Below are positions 28,070 to 36,562 of a stretch of DNA of 64,000 bases, in pieces. Each line of letters begins with the position of its first letter. The stretch's first letter is position 1. This stretch comes from Agromyces mediolanus (GTDB lineage: Bacteria; Actinomycetota; Actinomycetes; Actinomycetales; Microbacteriaceae), in contig NZ_BMRJ01000001.1 of NCBI RefSeq assembly GCF_014648575.1, forward strand, positions 1,832,854 through 1,896,853, read 5' to 3'. Both the position numbers and the translations under genes were made by a program. Under the pieces are notes generated by a model, which searched no databases, was not told the origin of the DNA, and worked only from the letters and a program-made list of their open reading frames with translations.

Positions 28070-28181
28070 CGGCGACCTCCTCGTCCCCGACCTCGGCGGG
28101 CCGGTGAGGCGATTCTGCCCCAAGTCGACGGCCGGCGGAGGAATGCTCAGCGTGCGTCCAGCTCCCGGCGCGTCCCAGTCT

Positions 28182-28223
28182 GCACCGGCACCGGCACCGG
28201 CACCCGCATCCGCATCCGCACCG
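28182..28223. repeat. seven tandem hexamers (CACCGG type)
   Basis: Three exact CACCGG units are followed by CACCCG, CATCCG, CATCCG and CACCGC without interruption, in the 168-base gap between the Rieske and thioesterase II genes. The remainder of that gap holds the Rieske Shine-Dalgarno site and nothing else that I recognise. Confidence 0.75.
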
Positions 28224-28237
28224 CCCGCAGCACCGGA

Positions 28238-29119
28238 TCAGTCGAAGGAACCCGGGTTCGGCACCCGGACCATCCCCTCCTGGGCGACGCTCGCGACGAG
28301 CACGCCGTCTCGCGTGTAGATCCGGCCGAGCGACAGCCCTCGCCCGCCTGCCGCCGACGGCGACTCCTGCGTGTACAGCAGCCACTCGTCGACGCGCGCG
28401 TCGCGGTGCCACCACATGGCGTGGTCGAGGCTCGCGATCTTCAGGCCGGGCGTCGTCCAGGCGACGCCGTGGGCGCGCAGGATGGGCTCGAGGATCGAGT
28501 AGTCGCTCGCGTAGGCGAGTGCCGCACGGTGCTGGTTCGGGTCGTCGGGCAGCCGGCCGAAGGCGCGCATCCAGACCGCCTGCCGCGGCACCCGCTCGCC
28601 CTCGACCTCGAGGTAGATGGGGGAGGGGACGTGGCGCATGTCGAACGCCCGCTCGCTGGCCCAGTAGCGGGCGACGTCGTGGTCGACCTTGCCGAGCACG
28701 TCGGCGGTGGAGGGCAGGCTCTCCGGGTCCGGCAGATCGCTCGGCATCGCGAGCTGGTGCTCGAGCCCGTCGTCGCGGGTCTGGAATGACGCGATGAGCG
28801 AGAGGATCGGCTCGCCGTTCTGGAAGGCGTGCGTTCGCCTGGTGGAGAAGGACCGGCCGTCGTGCAGGCGGTCCACTGAGAAGGTGATCGGGTGCTCGAC
28901 GTCGCCCGGGCGCAGGAAGTACCCGTGCATCGAATGGATGACCCGCTCGGGCTCGACCGTGTGCATCGCCGCCATGAGCGACTGGGCGAGCACCTGCCCG
29001 CCGAAGACGCGCCCGAGCGGCATCCACTGCGAGGGACCGGTGAAGATGTCCTCGGTGGTGCGCGCGCCCGTGGTCGTCAGGTGGAGCGTGCTCAGCAGTC
29101 CATCGATGGGTCCGTTCAC
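28238..29119 (-). CDS. tesB: acyl-CoA thioesterase II
   Basis: Double-hotdog thioesterase that hydrolyses medium- and long-chain acyl-CoA. The sequence has FGGQVLAQSLMAA (about 39-51), HSMHGYFLRPGD (about 62-73), the segment DGRSFSTRRTHAFQNGEPI, and SLDHAMWWHRDARVDEWLLY in the second hotdog, which contains the catalytic Asp. I chose GTG at 29119 because GGAGG lies seven to eleven bases upstream; it gives 293 residues, normal for TesB. Longer frames upstream have no homologous sequence. Confidence 0.93.
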   Translation of the reverse strand: MNGPIDGLLSTLHLTTTGARTTEDIFTGPSQWMPLGRVFGGQVLAQSLMAAMHTVEPERVIHSMHGYFLRPGDVEHPITFSVDRLHDGRSFSTRRTHAFQNGEPILSLIASFQTRDDGLEHQLAMPSDLPDPESLPSTADVLGKVDHDVARYWASERAFDMRHVPSPIYLEVEGERVPRQAVWMRAFGRLPDDPNQHRAALAYASDYSILEPILRAHGVAWTTPGLKIASLDHAMWWHRDARVDEWLLYTQESPSAAGGRGLSLGRIYTRDGVLVASVAQEGMVRVPNPGSFD

Positions 29120-29209
29120 CCGTGCCTCCAGCGAAAAGCTCCTGCGCGCTCCGGATCGAGCGCGCGGCGCGGACGTCCGGCCGCCGCCCCTTGGTAGTTT
29201 AGACAGGAC

Positions 29210-29890
29210 ATGGTTCAGCACTTCACGCTCGCCGACAGCCTGTCGCTCGGCGACCTGCACACGTATCTGCAGCGGGCAGCTCGCGTCGACGAGGGCTCGG
29301 TGCGGCTCATCGCCGGCTCCGGCATCCTCGCCGTGTACTCCGCGATCCTCTACCCCCGCGGCATCCTCGACGAGACGCCGACCGTGCTCGGTCTGCGCAC
29401 GTTCGGGCTCGAGGAGACCGAGGACTTCGACATCGTCGTCCCGCTGCGCTCCCTCACCGATCGCATCGCCCGGGCGAAGGCCGACGTCGACCCCGAGGAC
29501 CCGTCGCGGCCGGTGACCATGTCCCGCCCGCACGAGGTAAGCACGGTGACCTGGGCCGGCATCTCGCCGCCGCGCGGCGGCTGGCGCTCGATCGGCTCGA
29601 CCGACGCCGCCACGCTCGAACGAGCCGCGCGCGCAGGCATCGACGAGGTCGCCGAGGCGATCCCGGACGGCACCGGCGAGCAGCTCGTGCAGCGGGTCCG
29701 CTCCGAGGTCTGGGGGCGCGGGGTCGAGGGGCTCGAGTACGTCCCCGCGGGTGCGGCGTTCGCGACGTTCAGCCTCGGCTTCCTGGGCGACGACGAGGTG
29801 TCGATGTTCGAGACCGGTCCGTGGACCAGGCTCTCGACGAAACGCGGCCACGTGCTCGTGCGCCAGCGTCCCTGGTCGCTGAAGAGCTGA
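29210..29890 (+). CDS. conserved actinobacterial protein, function unknown
   Basis: 226 residues, soluble, acidic. I do not recognise a named domain. Its opening TLADSLSLGDLHTYLQRAARVDEGSVRLIAGSGILAVYSAIL reads like a conserved N-terminal alpha/beta unit; central GISPPRGGWR and the C-terminal GFLGDDEVSMFETGPWTRLSTKRGHVLVRQRP complete it. TAGTTT (29195-29200) nine bases before the ATG is a possible -10. It is flanked by divergent tesB and a convergent FAD dehydrogenase, seven bases from the latter's stop. Confidence 0.75.
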   Translation: MVQHFTLADSLSLGDLHTYLQRAARVDEGSVRLIAGSGILAVYSAILYPRGILDETPTVLGLRTFGLEETEDFDIVVPLRSLTDRIARAKADVDPEDPSRPVTMSRPHEVSTVTWAGISPPRGGWRSIGSTDAATLERAARAGIDEVAEAIPDGTGEQLVQRVRSEVWGRGVEGLEYVPAGAAFATFSLGFLGDDEVSMFETGPWTRLSTKRGHVLVRQRPWSLKS

Positions 29891-29897
29891 CCCCGGC

Positions 29898-31556
29898 TCA
29901 GCCCGCCGCGATCGCGCGCCCGGCGGCTCGCCCGCTGAAGAGGCAGCCGCCGAGGAAGGTGCCCTCGAGCGCGCGGTAGCCGTGCACGCCGCCCCCGCCG
30001 AAGCCGGCGGCCTCGCCGACCGCGTAGAGGCCGGGCACGGGCTCGCCGTCCGCGCCGAGCGCCCGCGAGGACAGGTCGGTCTGGATGCCGCCGAGCGACT
30101 TCCGCGTCAGCAGGTGCAGCTTCACCGCGATGAGCGGACCGTTGGCGGGGTCGACGAAGCGGTGCGGCGCGGCGACGCGGATGAGCTTGTCGCCGCGCGA
30201 GGCGCGCGCGCCCCGGACCGCCGCGAGCTGCGCATCCTTGCCGAAGTCGTTCTCGAGCGCCCGGTCGTGCGCGAGGACCTCGCGGGCGATGTTGGCGGTG
30301 TCGAGCTCGACGTCAGGGGAGCGGCGACCCATCTCGGCGAGGAGCTCGTCGAGGGTGTCGGCGACGATGAAGTCGGCGCCGTGCTCCTTGAACGCCTCCA
30401 CGGGCGCCGGGGCGCCCGAGCCGAGCCGCTGGGCGAGCAGCTTCAGGTCCTTGCCTGTGAGATCGGGGTTCTGCTCGCTGCCGGACAGCGCGAACTCCTT
30501 CTCGATGATCTTCTGGGTGAGCACGAACCAGGAGTGCCCGTAGCCGGTCGCGACGAGGTGCTCGAGCGTGCCGAGCGTGTCGAAGCCGGGGAAGAGCGGC
30601 GCCGGCAGCCGCGAGCCCGTCGCGTCGAACCAGAGCGACGAGGGCCCGGGCAGGATGCGGATGCCGTGCAGCGGCCAGATCGGATCCCAGTTCTGGATGC
30701 CCTCGACGTAGTGCCACATGCGGTCGCCGTTCACGAGCCGGGCCCCGGCGTCGGCGGTGATCTGCAGCATTCGCCCGTCGACGTGGGCCGGCACGCCGGA
30801 GAGCAGCTCGGCCGGCGGGGTGCCGAGGCGCTCGGGCCAGAACTGCCGGACCAGCTCGTGGTTGCCGCCGATGCCGCCGCAGGCGACGACGACCGCGGGG
30901 GCGCGGACCTCGAACTCGCCCACCACGTCGCGATTGCTCGGCGCCCCGCGTTCCGCGTCGTCGTCGGCGAGGACCGCACCGCGCGCGCCGACGACGGCGC
31001 CGCCCTCGACGATGAGCTCGTCGACCCGGTGGCGGTGCCGGAACTCGACGAGGCCGGCCGCCTCGCCGGCCTTCACCCGGGCGACGAACGGGGCGAGCAC
31101 GCCCGGGCCGGTGCCCCAGGTGATGTGGAAACGGGGCACCGAGTTGCCGTGCCCGAGCGCGCGGCCGTCACCGCGCTCCGCCCAGCCCACCACGGGGAAG
31201 AAGCGCACGCCCTTGCCGTGCAGCCAGTCGCGCTTCTCGCCGGCGGCGAACTCGAGGTAGGCCTCGGCCCAGCGGCGACCCCACTCGTCCTCCTCGCGGT
31301 CGAAGCCTGCGGTGCCGGCCCAGTCCTCGCTCGCGAGCTCGAGCGAGTCGCGGATGCCCATCCGCCGCTGCTCGGGGGAGTCGACGAGGAAGAGGCCGCC
31401 GAAGGACCAGTGCGCCTGCCCGCCGAGGCTCGCGGCGGGCTCCTGGTCGAGGATCAGCACGCGGCGGCCGGCATCGACCAGCTCGGAGGCGGCGACCAGG
31501 CCGGAGAGGCCGGCGCCGACGATGATCGCGTCGGGGGTGCGGTCGGATGCTGCCAC
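29898..31556 (-). CDS. FAD-binding dehydrogenase (fumarate reductase/KstD-like flavoprotein)
   Basis: 552-residue flavoprotein of COG3573. The N-terminal Rossmann motif GAGLSGLVAASELVDAGRRVLILD is at residues 13-36 (core GAGLSGLVAASELVDAG), followed by GGQAHWSFGGLF. A second FAD element is AVVVACGGIGGNHELV (about 213), and the C-terminal GLYAVGEAAGFGGGGVHGYRALEG closes the flavin site. Homologues act on steroid-like or unknown substrates and are often labelled 3-ketosteroid dehydrogenase; the sequence does not decide. The GTG start has GGAGTCC just upstream. It is followed (upstream in map terms) by the globin-MscS pair. Confidence 0.87.
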   Translation of the reverse strand: MAASDRTPDAIIVGAGLSGLVAASELVDAGRRVLILDQEPAASLGGQAHWSFGGLFLVDSPEQRRMGIRDSLELASEDWAGTAGFDREEDEWGRRWAEAYLEFAAGEKRDWLHGKGVRFFPVVGWAERGDGRALGHGNSVPRFHITWGTGPGVLAPFVARVKAGEAAGLVEFRHRHRVDELIVEGGAVVGARGAVLADDDAERGAPSNRDVVGEFEVRAPAVVVACGGIGGNHELVRQFWPERLGTPPAELLSGVPAHVDGRMLQITADAGARLVNGDRMWHYVEGIQNWDPIWPLHGIRILPGPSSLWFDATGSRLPAPLFPGFDTLGTLEHLVATGYGHSWFVLTQKIIEKEFALSGSEQNPDLTGKDLKLLAQRLGSGAPAPVEAFKEHGADFIVADTLDELLAEMGRRSPDVELDTANIAREVLAHDRALENDFGKDAQLAAVRGARASRGDKLIRVAAPHRFVDPANGPLIAVKLHLLTRKSLGGIQTDLSSRALGADGEPVPGLYAVGEAAGFGGGGVHGYRALEGTFLGGCLFSGRAAGRAIAAG

Positions 31557-31596
31557 GTGGACTCCTTCGTCGCTTCGGGTGGTGGCGGTGCAGGGC

Positions 31597-32052
31597 TCAG
31601 TCGTCGAAGGTGTTCACCATCGCGAATGCGGCTCGCTGCAGATAATCCCACAGCGTGGCCTCGGCGAGGGGCGGCAGCTCGAGAGAGTCGACGGCGCGGC
31701 GCATGTGCGCGAGCCATCGGTCGCGCGCGTCGGGGTTGACCTTGAAGGGCAGGTGCCGCATCCGCAGTCGCGGGTGGCCGCGCTCCTCGCTGTAAGTCCC
31801 GGGCCCGCCCCAGTACTGCTCGAGGAAGAGCTGCAGGCGCCTGGCGGCCGGACCCAGATCCTCCTCGGGGTACATCGGCTTCAGCACGGGATCGTCGGCG
31901 ACGCCGCGGTAGAACTCGGCGACGAGCCGTTCGAAGGTGGGGCTGCCGCCGACCGACTCGTAGAAGGTCTGGCCGAGCCCGGGGCCGTGCTCGCTGCCGC
32001 GCAGCTGCACCCCGGCGGGCGGGAGCTTCGTCGGCTCGTTCGCTTCGCTCAC
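31597..32052 (-). CDS. truncated hemoglobin (group II, GlbO-like)
   Basis: Small heme protein, 151 residues, for oxygen or nitric-oxide chemistry. The globin core runs from FYESVGGSPTFERLVAEFYRGVADDPVLKPMYP through LFLEQYWGGPGTYSEERGHPRLRMRHLPF, containing the proximal histidine region (HPRLRMRH), to DRWLAHMRRAVD. The GPGTYSEERGHPRLR segment is typical of actinobacterial trHbO. The GTG start overlaps the mscS stop by four bases (GTGA), so it is translationally coupled to the channel gene. Confidence 0.92.
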   Translation of the reverse strand: MSEANEPTKLPPAGVQLRGSEHGPGLGQTFYESVGGSPTFERLVAEFYRGVADDPVLKPMYPEEDLGPAARRLQLFLEQYWGGPGTYSEERGHPRLRMRHLPFKVNPDARDRWLAHMRRAVDSLELPPLAEATLWDYLQRAAFAMVNTFDD

Positions 32053-33152
32053 AGCGTGGTCCCTTCGTCGTCGGCCGGGCGTCGCTTCGCGGCGCGAGAC
32101 GGCTTCGCCTTCGGAGTGTACGGTTCGGCGCCGGGGACCACGGCGTTCGGCGCCGTCCGGGGCGGGCGAGCGCCCTTCACCCTGGTGACGCTGTCGAAGC
32201 CGGCGAGCACCACGGAGTTCATGCTCGGCAGCTTCACGCCCATCTCGTCGAGCGAGTGCTTCAGGCGGACGCGCAGCTCGCGCGCGACGTCGTCCTTCGA
32301 GGAGGTGCGCACCTTCATCACGATCCGGATGACGAGCGCTTCGGCGGAGATCGACTCGAGGCCCCAGATCTCCGGCTTCTCGAGGATTCGGCTGCGCCAC
32401 TTGCTCGACTTCGCCATCTCGGTGGCGGTGCGCAGCATCTCGGTCTCGACGGCTTCGACGTCGGCGTCGTACGGCACCGCCAGGTCGAGGATGACGCGGG
32501 CCCAGCCCTGCGACATGTTGCCGACGCGGAGGATCTCGCCGTTGCGGACGAACCAGAGGGTGCCGTTCACGTCGCGCACGGTGGTCACCCGGATGCGCAC
32601 CTCCTCGACGATGCCCGTCGCCGGTCCCAGGTCGACGACGTCGCCGACGCCGAGCTGGTCCTCGACGACCATGAACAGGCCGTTCAACGCATCCTTCACG
32701 ATGTTCTGCGCGCCGAAGCCGAGGCCCGCGCCGATCGCCGCGGAGAGCAGCGCGAACGAGCCGAGCAGCGTGTTGTCGATCGTGTTCACGATCATCAGCA
32801 CGACGACGATGAAGAGCGTGACGTTGACGATGTTGCGGAGCACCGAGCCGAGCGTGCGGGTGCGTTGCACGAGCCGCACGGCCGCGAGCGGGGAGGCCTG
32901 CAGCGCCTGCGTGTCGGTGACGTCCTGCTTCTTCTTGACCCCGGAGACGATCTGCTTCACCACGCGGTCGATGACGAAGTGCAGCACCCAGCGGATCAGC
33001 AGCGCGATGCCGACGATGAGCAGGATCGCCACGAGCTTGCCGACGATGGTGCCCCAGTGCTCCGACCAGAACGTCGCGATATCGGTCCAGAATCCGGGGT
33101 CGACGGGGGTGTCCTCACCGTCGACCGGGGGCGTTTCAGCGAACACGAGCAT
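32049..33152 (-). CDS. small-conductance mechanosensitive channel (MscS family)
   Basis: Releases solutes on hypo-osmotic shock. 367 residues: N-terminal helix (about 28-62), two more membrane helices (about 103-145) ending in the pore helix ALLSAAIGAGLGFGAQNIVKDALNG, then the MscS beta domain (LGVGDVVDLGPATGIVEEVRIR, TVRDVNGTLWFVRNGEIL) and the alpha/beta domain to about 275. A basic, unstructured tail (PKAKPSRAAKRRPADDEG) is extra. TAGACT at 33167-33162 lies nine bases before the ATG. The globin gene follows with overlap. Confidence 0.93.
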   Translation of the reverse strand: MLVFAETPPVDGEDTPVDPGFWTDIATFWSEHWGTIVGKLVAILLIVGIALLIRWVLHFVIDRVVKQIVSGVKKKQDVTDTQALQASPLAAVRLVQRTRTLGSVLRNIVNVTLFIVVVLMIVNTIDNTLLGSFALLSAAIGAGLGFGAQNIVKDALNGLFMVVEDQLGVGDVVDLGPATGIVEEVRIRVTTVRDVNGTLWFVRNGEILRVGNMSQGWARVILDLAVPYDADVEAVETEMLRTATEMAKSSKWRSRILEKPEIWGLESISAEALVIRIVMKVRTSSKDDVARELRVRLKHSLDEMGVKLPSMNSVVLAGFDSVTRVKGARPPRTAPNAVVPGAEPYTPKAKPSRAAKRRPADDEGTTL

Positions 33153-33174
33153 GATGGCCCGAGTCTAGTGAGCG

Positions 33175-35742
33175 CTACTGGGCATCGACGGTGAGGGACG
33201 CGGCGTCGCGTTCGCGGGCCGCGAGCGCACGGTCGAGCTCGGCGAGCTTCTCCGTGACGAGCCGCGCGAGCGGGGCCGGCTCGGGGTTCCGGGCGAGCCA
33301 GTCGCGGGCGAGCTCGGCGAGCCCTTCGTCGACCAGGGCGACGGGGAAGAGCCCGCGCACGATGATCGCGGCCATGTTGAAGCTGCGGCTCGCCCACACC
33401 TCTTGCAGCTCGTCGAAGTACGCGGCCGCCGTCGGGGCGAGCAGCTCGGCGGGGCGGGCCCGTCGCCAGCCCTCGGCGATCGCGCGGGCCAGGTCGTTGG
33501 AGAGCGAGGCATCCCGCATCACCCGCTCCCACGCCGCCTGCTTGACCGCGGGGTCGGGGCGCGCGGCGCGGGCGGTCTCGGCGAGCTGACGCCCCTTCGC
33601 GGTGTCGTCCGCGGCCAGGGCGCGGTCGATCTCGGCGTCGCTCGCCACGCCGAGCGCGGAGCGGGCGATGACGAGCTCCCAGCGCAGGTCGAGGTCGACC
33701 TCGAGGCCGGGCAGGGCGGTGCCGCCGTCGGCGAGCCCGGCGAGCAGCTCGGCGTGGGCGGAGCTGGACGCGATGCGGGTGAACGCCTTCACGAGCTGCA
33801 GCTGCGCGTCGGAGCCGGCCTCGGAGAGCTCGGCGAGCGCCCAGATCGCGTCGCCGGCCTCGCCGACGATCCGCTCGCGGTGCTCGTCGGCGAGGTACTG
33901 CGAGAGCGCGAGCTCGAGCCGGGCGAGCGCGAGCCCGCGCGCCGAGGACTGGGTCTCGCGCCCGATATTCGCGAGCACGAGCCGCACGAACGCCGAGGCG
34001 GGCAGCTCGGCGTCGCGGACGGCGTCCCACGCCGAGCCGAGCACGACGGCCCGCGCGACGGGGTCGTCGATCGCCGAGAGGTGGTCGACCGCGGTGGCGA
34101 AGGACTCGTCGTCGAGACGCACCTTCGCGTAGCTGAGGTCGTCGTCGTTCACGAGCAGCAGCGCGGGGCGGGCGAGTCCGACGAGCTCCGGCACCTCCGT
34201 CGCCGCCCCGTCGAGGTCGAGCTCGACGCGGTGCACCCGCACGAGACGCTCGTCGCGGAGCTCGTAGGCGCCGATCGCGACGCGGTGCGGACGCAGCGTC
34301 GGGTGCTCGGCGGCCGCGGTCTGCTCCACGCGTGCCGCGGTGATGCGGCCCGAGGCATCCGTGTCGATCACCGCGCGCAGCGTGTTGACGCCCGCGGTCT
34401 CGAGCCAGCGCGCCGACCAGTCGGCGAGGTCGCGGCCGCTCGCCCGCTCGAGCTCGGCGAGGAGGTCCGCCAGCGTCGCGTTGCCGCCGCCGTGCTTCGC
34501 GAGGTACGCGCCGACGCCCTGCTGGAAGGCGTCGAGGCCGACCCACGCCACGAGCTGCTTCAGCACCGAGGCGCCCTTGTCGTAGGTGATCGCATCGAAG
34601 TTCACCTCGACGTCGGCGATGCTCGGGATCTCGGCGACGATCGGATGCGTCGAGGGCAGCTGGTCCTGCTCGGCCGCGTGGGTCTTCTCGTCGCTCGCGA
34701 AGGTGGCCCAGACACCGGTGAACTCGGTCACGCGCGAGGTCGCGAGCGTCGAGGCCCAGGTGGCGAACGACTCGTTCAGCCAGATGTCGTTCCACCAGCG
34801 CATCGTCACCGAGTTGCCGAACCACATGTGGCTGAGCTCGTGCAGCACGACGATGGCGCGCTGCTCGCGGCGCGCGTCGGACACCCGCGAGCGGAACAGG
34901 TAGGACTCGTTGAACGTGACCGCGCCGACGTTCTCCATTGCGCCCCAGTTGTACTCGGGCACGAAGATCTGGTCGTACTTGCCGTAGGGGTACGGCACGC
35001 CGAAGGCCTCCTCGTAGAACGCGAGGCCCGCGGCGACCGTGCCGAACATCATCTCGGGGTCGGCGTACTCGGCGAGCGAGGCCCTGGTGAAGAGCCCGAG
35101 CGGTACCTCTCGGCCGTCGACGCTCGCGGCGCTGCCGTGCCAGCTCGCGTACGGTCCGGCGACCACGGCGACGATGTAGCTCGAGATGACGGGGCCGGTC
35201 TCGAAGCGCCAGACTGCGTTCGGCGTGCCGGCGATCGGTTCGGCCTCGGGCGACGGCGCGTTGCTCAGCACCGACCAGTGCGCCGGGGCGCTGATCGTGA
35301 AGCGCACGGCGGCCTTGAGGTCGGGCTGGTCGAAGACGGCGTAGACCCGGTTCGCCTCGGCGACGGCGAACTCGGTGTAGAGGTACCGTTCGCCGTCGAC
35401 CGGGTCGACGAAGCGGTGCAGTCCCTCGCCGGTCTTCGAGTACGCGTTCGTCGAGACGACGCGCAGCTCGTTCTGCTCCGCGAGCCCGTCGAGGCGGATG
35501 CGCACGCCGTCGCTGACGACGGACGGGTCGAGCGCTCGGCCGTTCAGTGTGAGCTCGTGGATCGTCTCCGTGTTCGCCTCGATGAACGTCGCGGCGCCGG
35601 CGACGGCGGCGAAGCGGGCGGTGGTCTCACTGCGGAAGGTCTCGCCGTCGTCGGTGAGGTCGAGCACGACCTCGTAGCTCGGCGCGCCGACGATCGCGGC
35701 CCGCTCCTCGGCTTCGACGCGGGTGAGGTTGGCAGCAGGCAT
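33175..35742 (-). CDS. pepN: aminopeptidase N, first copy
   Basis: Zinc M1 metallo-aminopeptidase that removes N-terminal residues from peptides made by proteases such as Clp. 855 residues: beta-saddle domain, catalytic domain with the exopeptidase motif GAMEN (about 261-265) and zinc site VLHELSHMWFGN (H301, H305, with the third ligand Glu in NESFA about residue 324), and a helical ERAP1-like C-terminal domain. ATG 35742 has AAGGGAT upstream and a TAGGCT -10 candidate at 35780-35775. A second PepN (39777-42326) with the same residue numbering of the zinc site lies 4 kb away. Confidence 0.95.
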   Translation of the reverse strand: MPAANLTRVEAEERAAIVGAPSYEVVLDLTDDGETFRSETTARFAAVAGAATFIEANTETIHELTLNGRALDPSVVSDGVRIRLDGLAEQNELRVVSTNAYSKTGEGLHRFVDPVDGERYLYTEFAVAEANRVYAVFDQPDLKAAVRFTISAPAHWSVLSNAPSPEAEPIAGTPNAVWRFETGPVISSYIVAVVAGPYASWHGSAASVDGREVPLGLFTRASLAEYADPEMMFGTVAAGLAFYEEAFGVPYPYGKYDQIFVPEYNWGAMENVGAVTFNESYLFRSRVSDARREQRAIVVLHELSHMWFGNSVTMRWWNDIWLNESFATWASTLATSRVTEFTGVWATFASDEKTHAAEQDQLPSTHPIVAEIPSIADVEVNFDAITYDKGASVLKQLVAWVGLDAFQQGVGAYLAKHGGGNATLADLLAELERASGRDLADWSARWLETAGVNTLRAVIDTDASGRITAARVEQTAAAEHPTLRPHRVAIGAYELRDERLVRVHRVELDLDGAATEVPELVGLARPALLLVNDDDLSYAKVRLDDESFATAVDHLSAIDDPVARAVVLGSAWDAVRDAELPASAFVRLVLANIGRETQSSARGLALARLELALSQYLADEHRERIVGEAGDAIWALAELSEAGSDAQLQLVKAFTRIASSSAHAELLAGLADGGTALPGLEVDLDLRWELVIARSALGVASDAEIDRALAADDTAKGRQLAETARAARPDPAVKQAAWERVMRDASLSNDLARAIAEGWRRARPAELLAPTAAAYFDELQEVWASRSFNMAAIIVRGLFPVALVDEGLAELARDWLARNPEPAPLARLVTEKLAELDRALAARERDAASLTVDAQ

Positions 35743-35854
35743 GGACGATCCCTTCGTAGCGATGGCGCCGCACCAGCCTAGCGAGCCGCGCCCGGCCGCC
35801 GGCGGCCGCTCGTGCAGCGCCGGCGGCCGCTCGCGCGGCGTCGGCGCGGCGCGA

Positions 35855-36562
35855 TCAGCCGAGCAGCCCCTGCTCGTAGGCGAGGATCACGAGCTGCACC
35901 CGGTCGCGCGCGCCGAGCTTCTGCAGCACGCGCCCGACGTGGGTTTTCACGGTCGACTCGGACAGGAAGAACCGCTCGGCGAGCTCGGCGTTGTTCAGCC
36001 CCTCGGCGATCGCCAGGAGGATCTCCCGCTCGCGCGCGGTGAGCGCGTCGAAGCGGCCGGGCTCCGGACGCCGTGCGGCCCGCTGGCCCGTCGCATCGTC
36101 CGATGCGGGCAGCTCGGCGGCGAAGAGCTCGAGCATGCGCCGCGTCACCCGCGGCGAGAGGGCCGCCTCGCCGCTCGCGACCGTGCGGATGGCGGCGACG
36201 AGCTCCTGCGGTCGCACGTCCTTCAGGAGGAAGCCGCTCGCGCCCGATCGGATCGCCGCGAAGGCGTACTCGTCGAGGTCGAAGGTGGTGAGCACGATGA
36301 TCCGGACCTCGGGATGCCGGGCGCTGAGCTCGGCCGTCGCGGCGATGCCGTCCATCCCGGGCATGCGCACGTCCATGAGCAGCACGTCGACCGCGGTCTC
36401 GCGCGCGAGGGCGAGCGCGGCGAGCCCGTCTCCCGCCTCGCCGACGACCTCGATGCCGGGCTCCGCGTCGAGCACGAGGCGGAAGCCGGTGCGGACGAGG
36501 GCCTGGTCGTCGACGATCGCGACCCGGACGGGGCCGGCGGTGGGCAGGGCTTCGATGGTCAT
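35855..36562 (-). CDS. NarL/FixJ-type response regulator
   Basis: 235-residue transcription factor. Receiver domain (about 11-130): acidic pair in VAIVDDQALVR, phosphoacceptor Asp in DVLLMDVRMPGMDGI (about residue 64), conserved Lys in GFLLKDVRPQELV. The LuxR-type helix-turn-helix (LTAREREILLAIAEGLNNAELAERFFLSESTVKTHVGRVLQKL) is at about 167-215. Start ATG overlaps the stop of the sensor kinase gene (ATGA). It probably regulates the ABC exporter genes just upstream in the same cluster. Confidence 0.93.
   Translation of the reverse strand: MTIEALPTAGPVRVAIVDDQALVRTGFRLVLDAEPGIEVVGEAGDGLAALALARETAVDVLLMDVRMPGMDGIAATAELSARHPEVRIIVLTTFDLDEYAFAAIRSGASGFLLKDVRPQELVAAIRTVASGEAALSPRVTRRMLELFAAELPASDDATGQRAARRPEPGRFDALTAREREILLAIAEGLNNAELAERFFLSESTVKTHVGRVLQKLGARDRVQLVILAYEQGLLG

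Noticed and set aside
28182..28223. Could the hexamer array be a CRISPR remnant?
   Set aside because: Units are six bases and contiguous with no spacers; no cas genes are present in the window.
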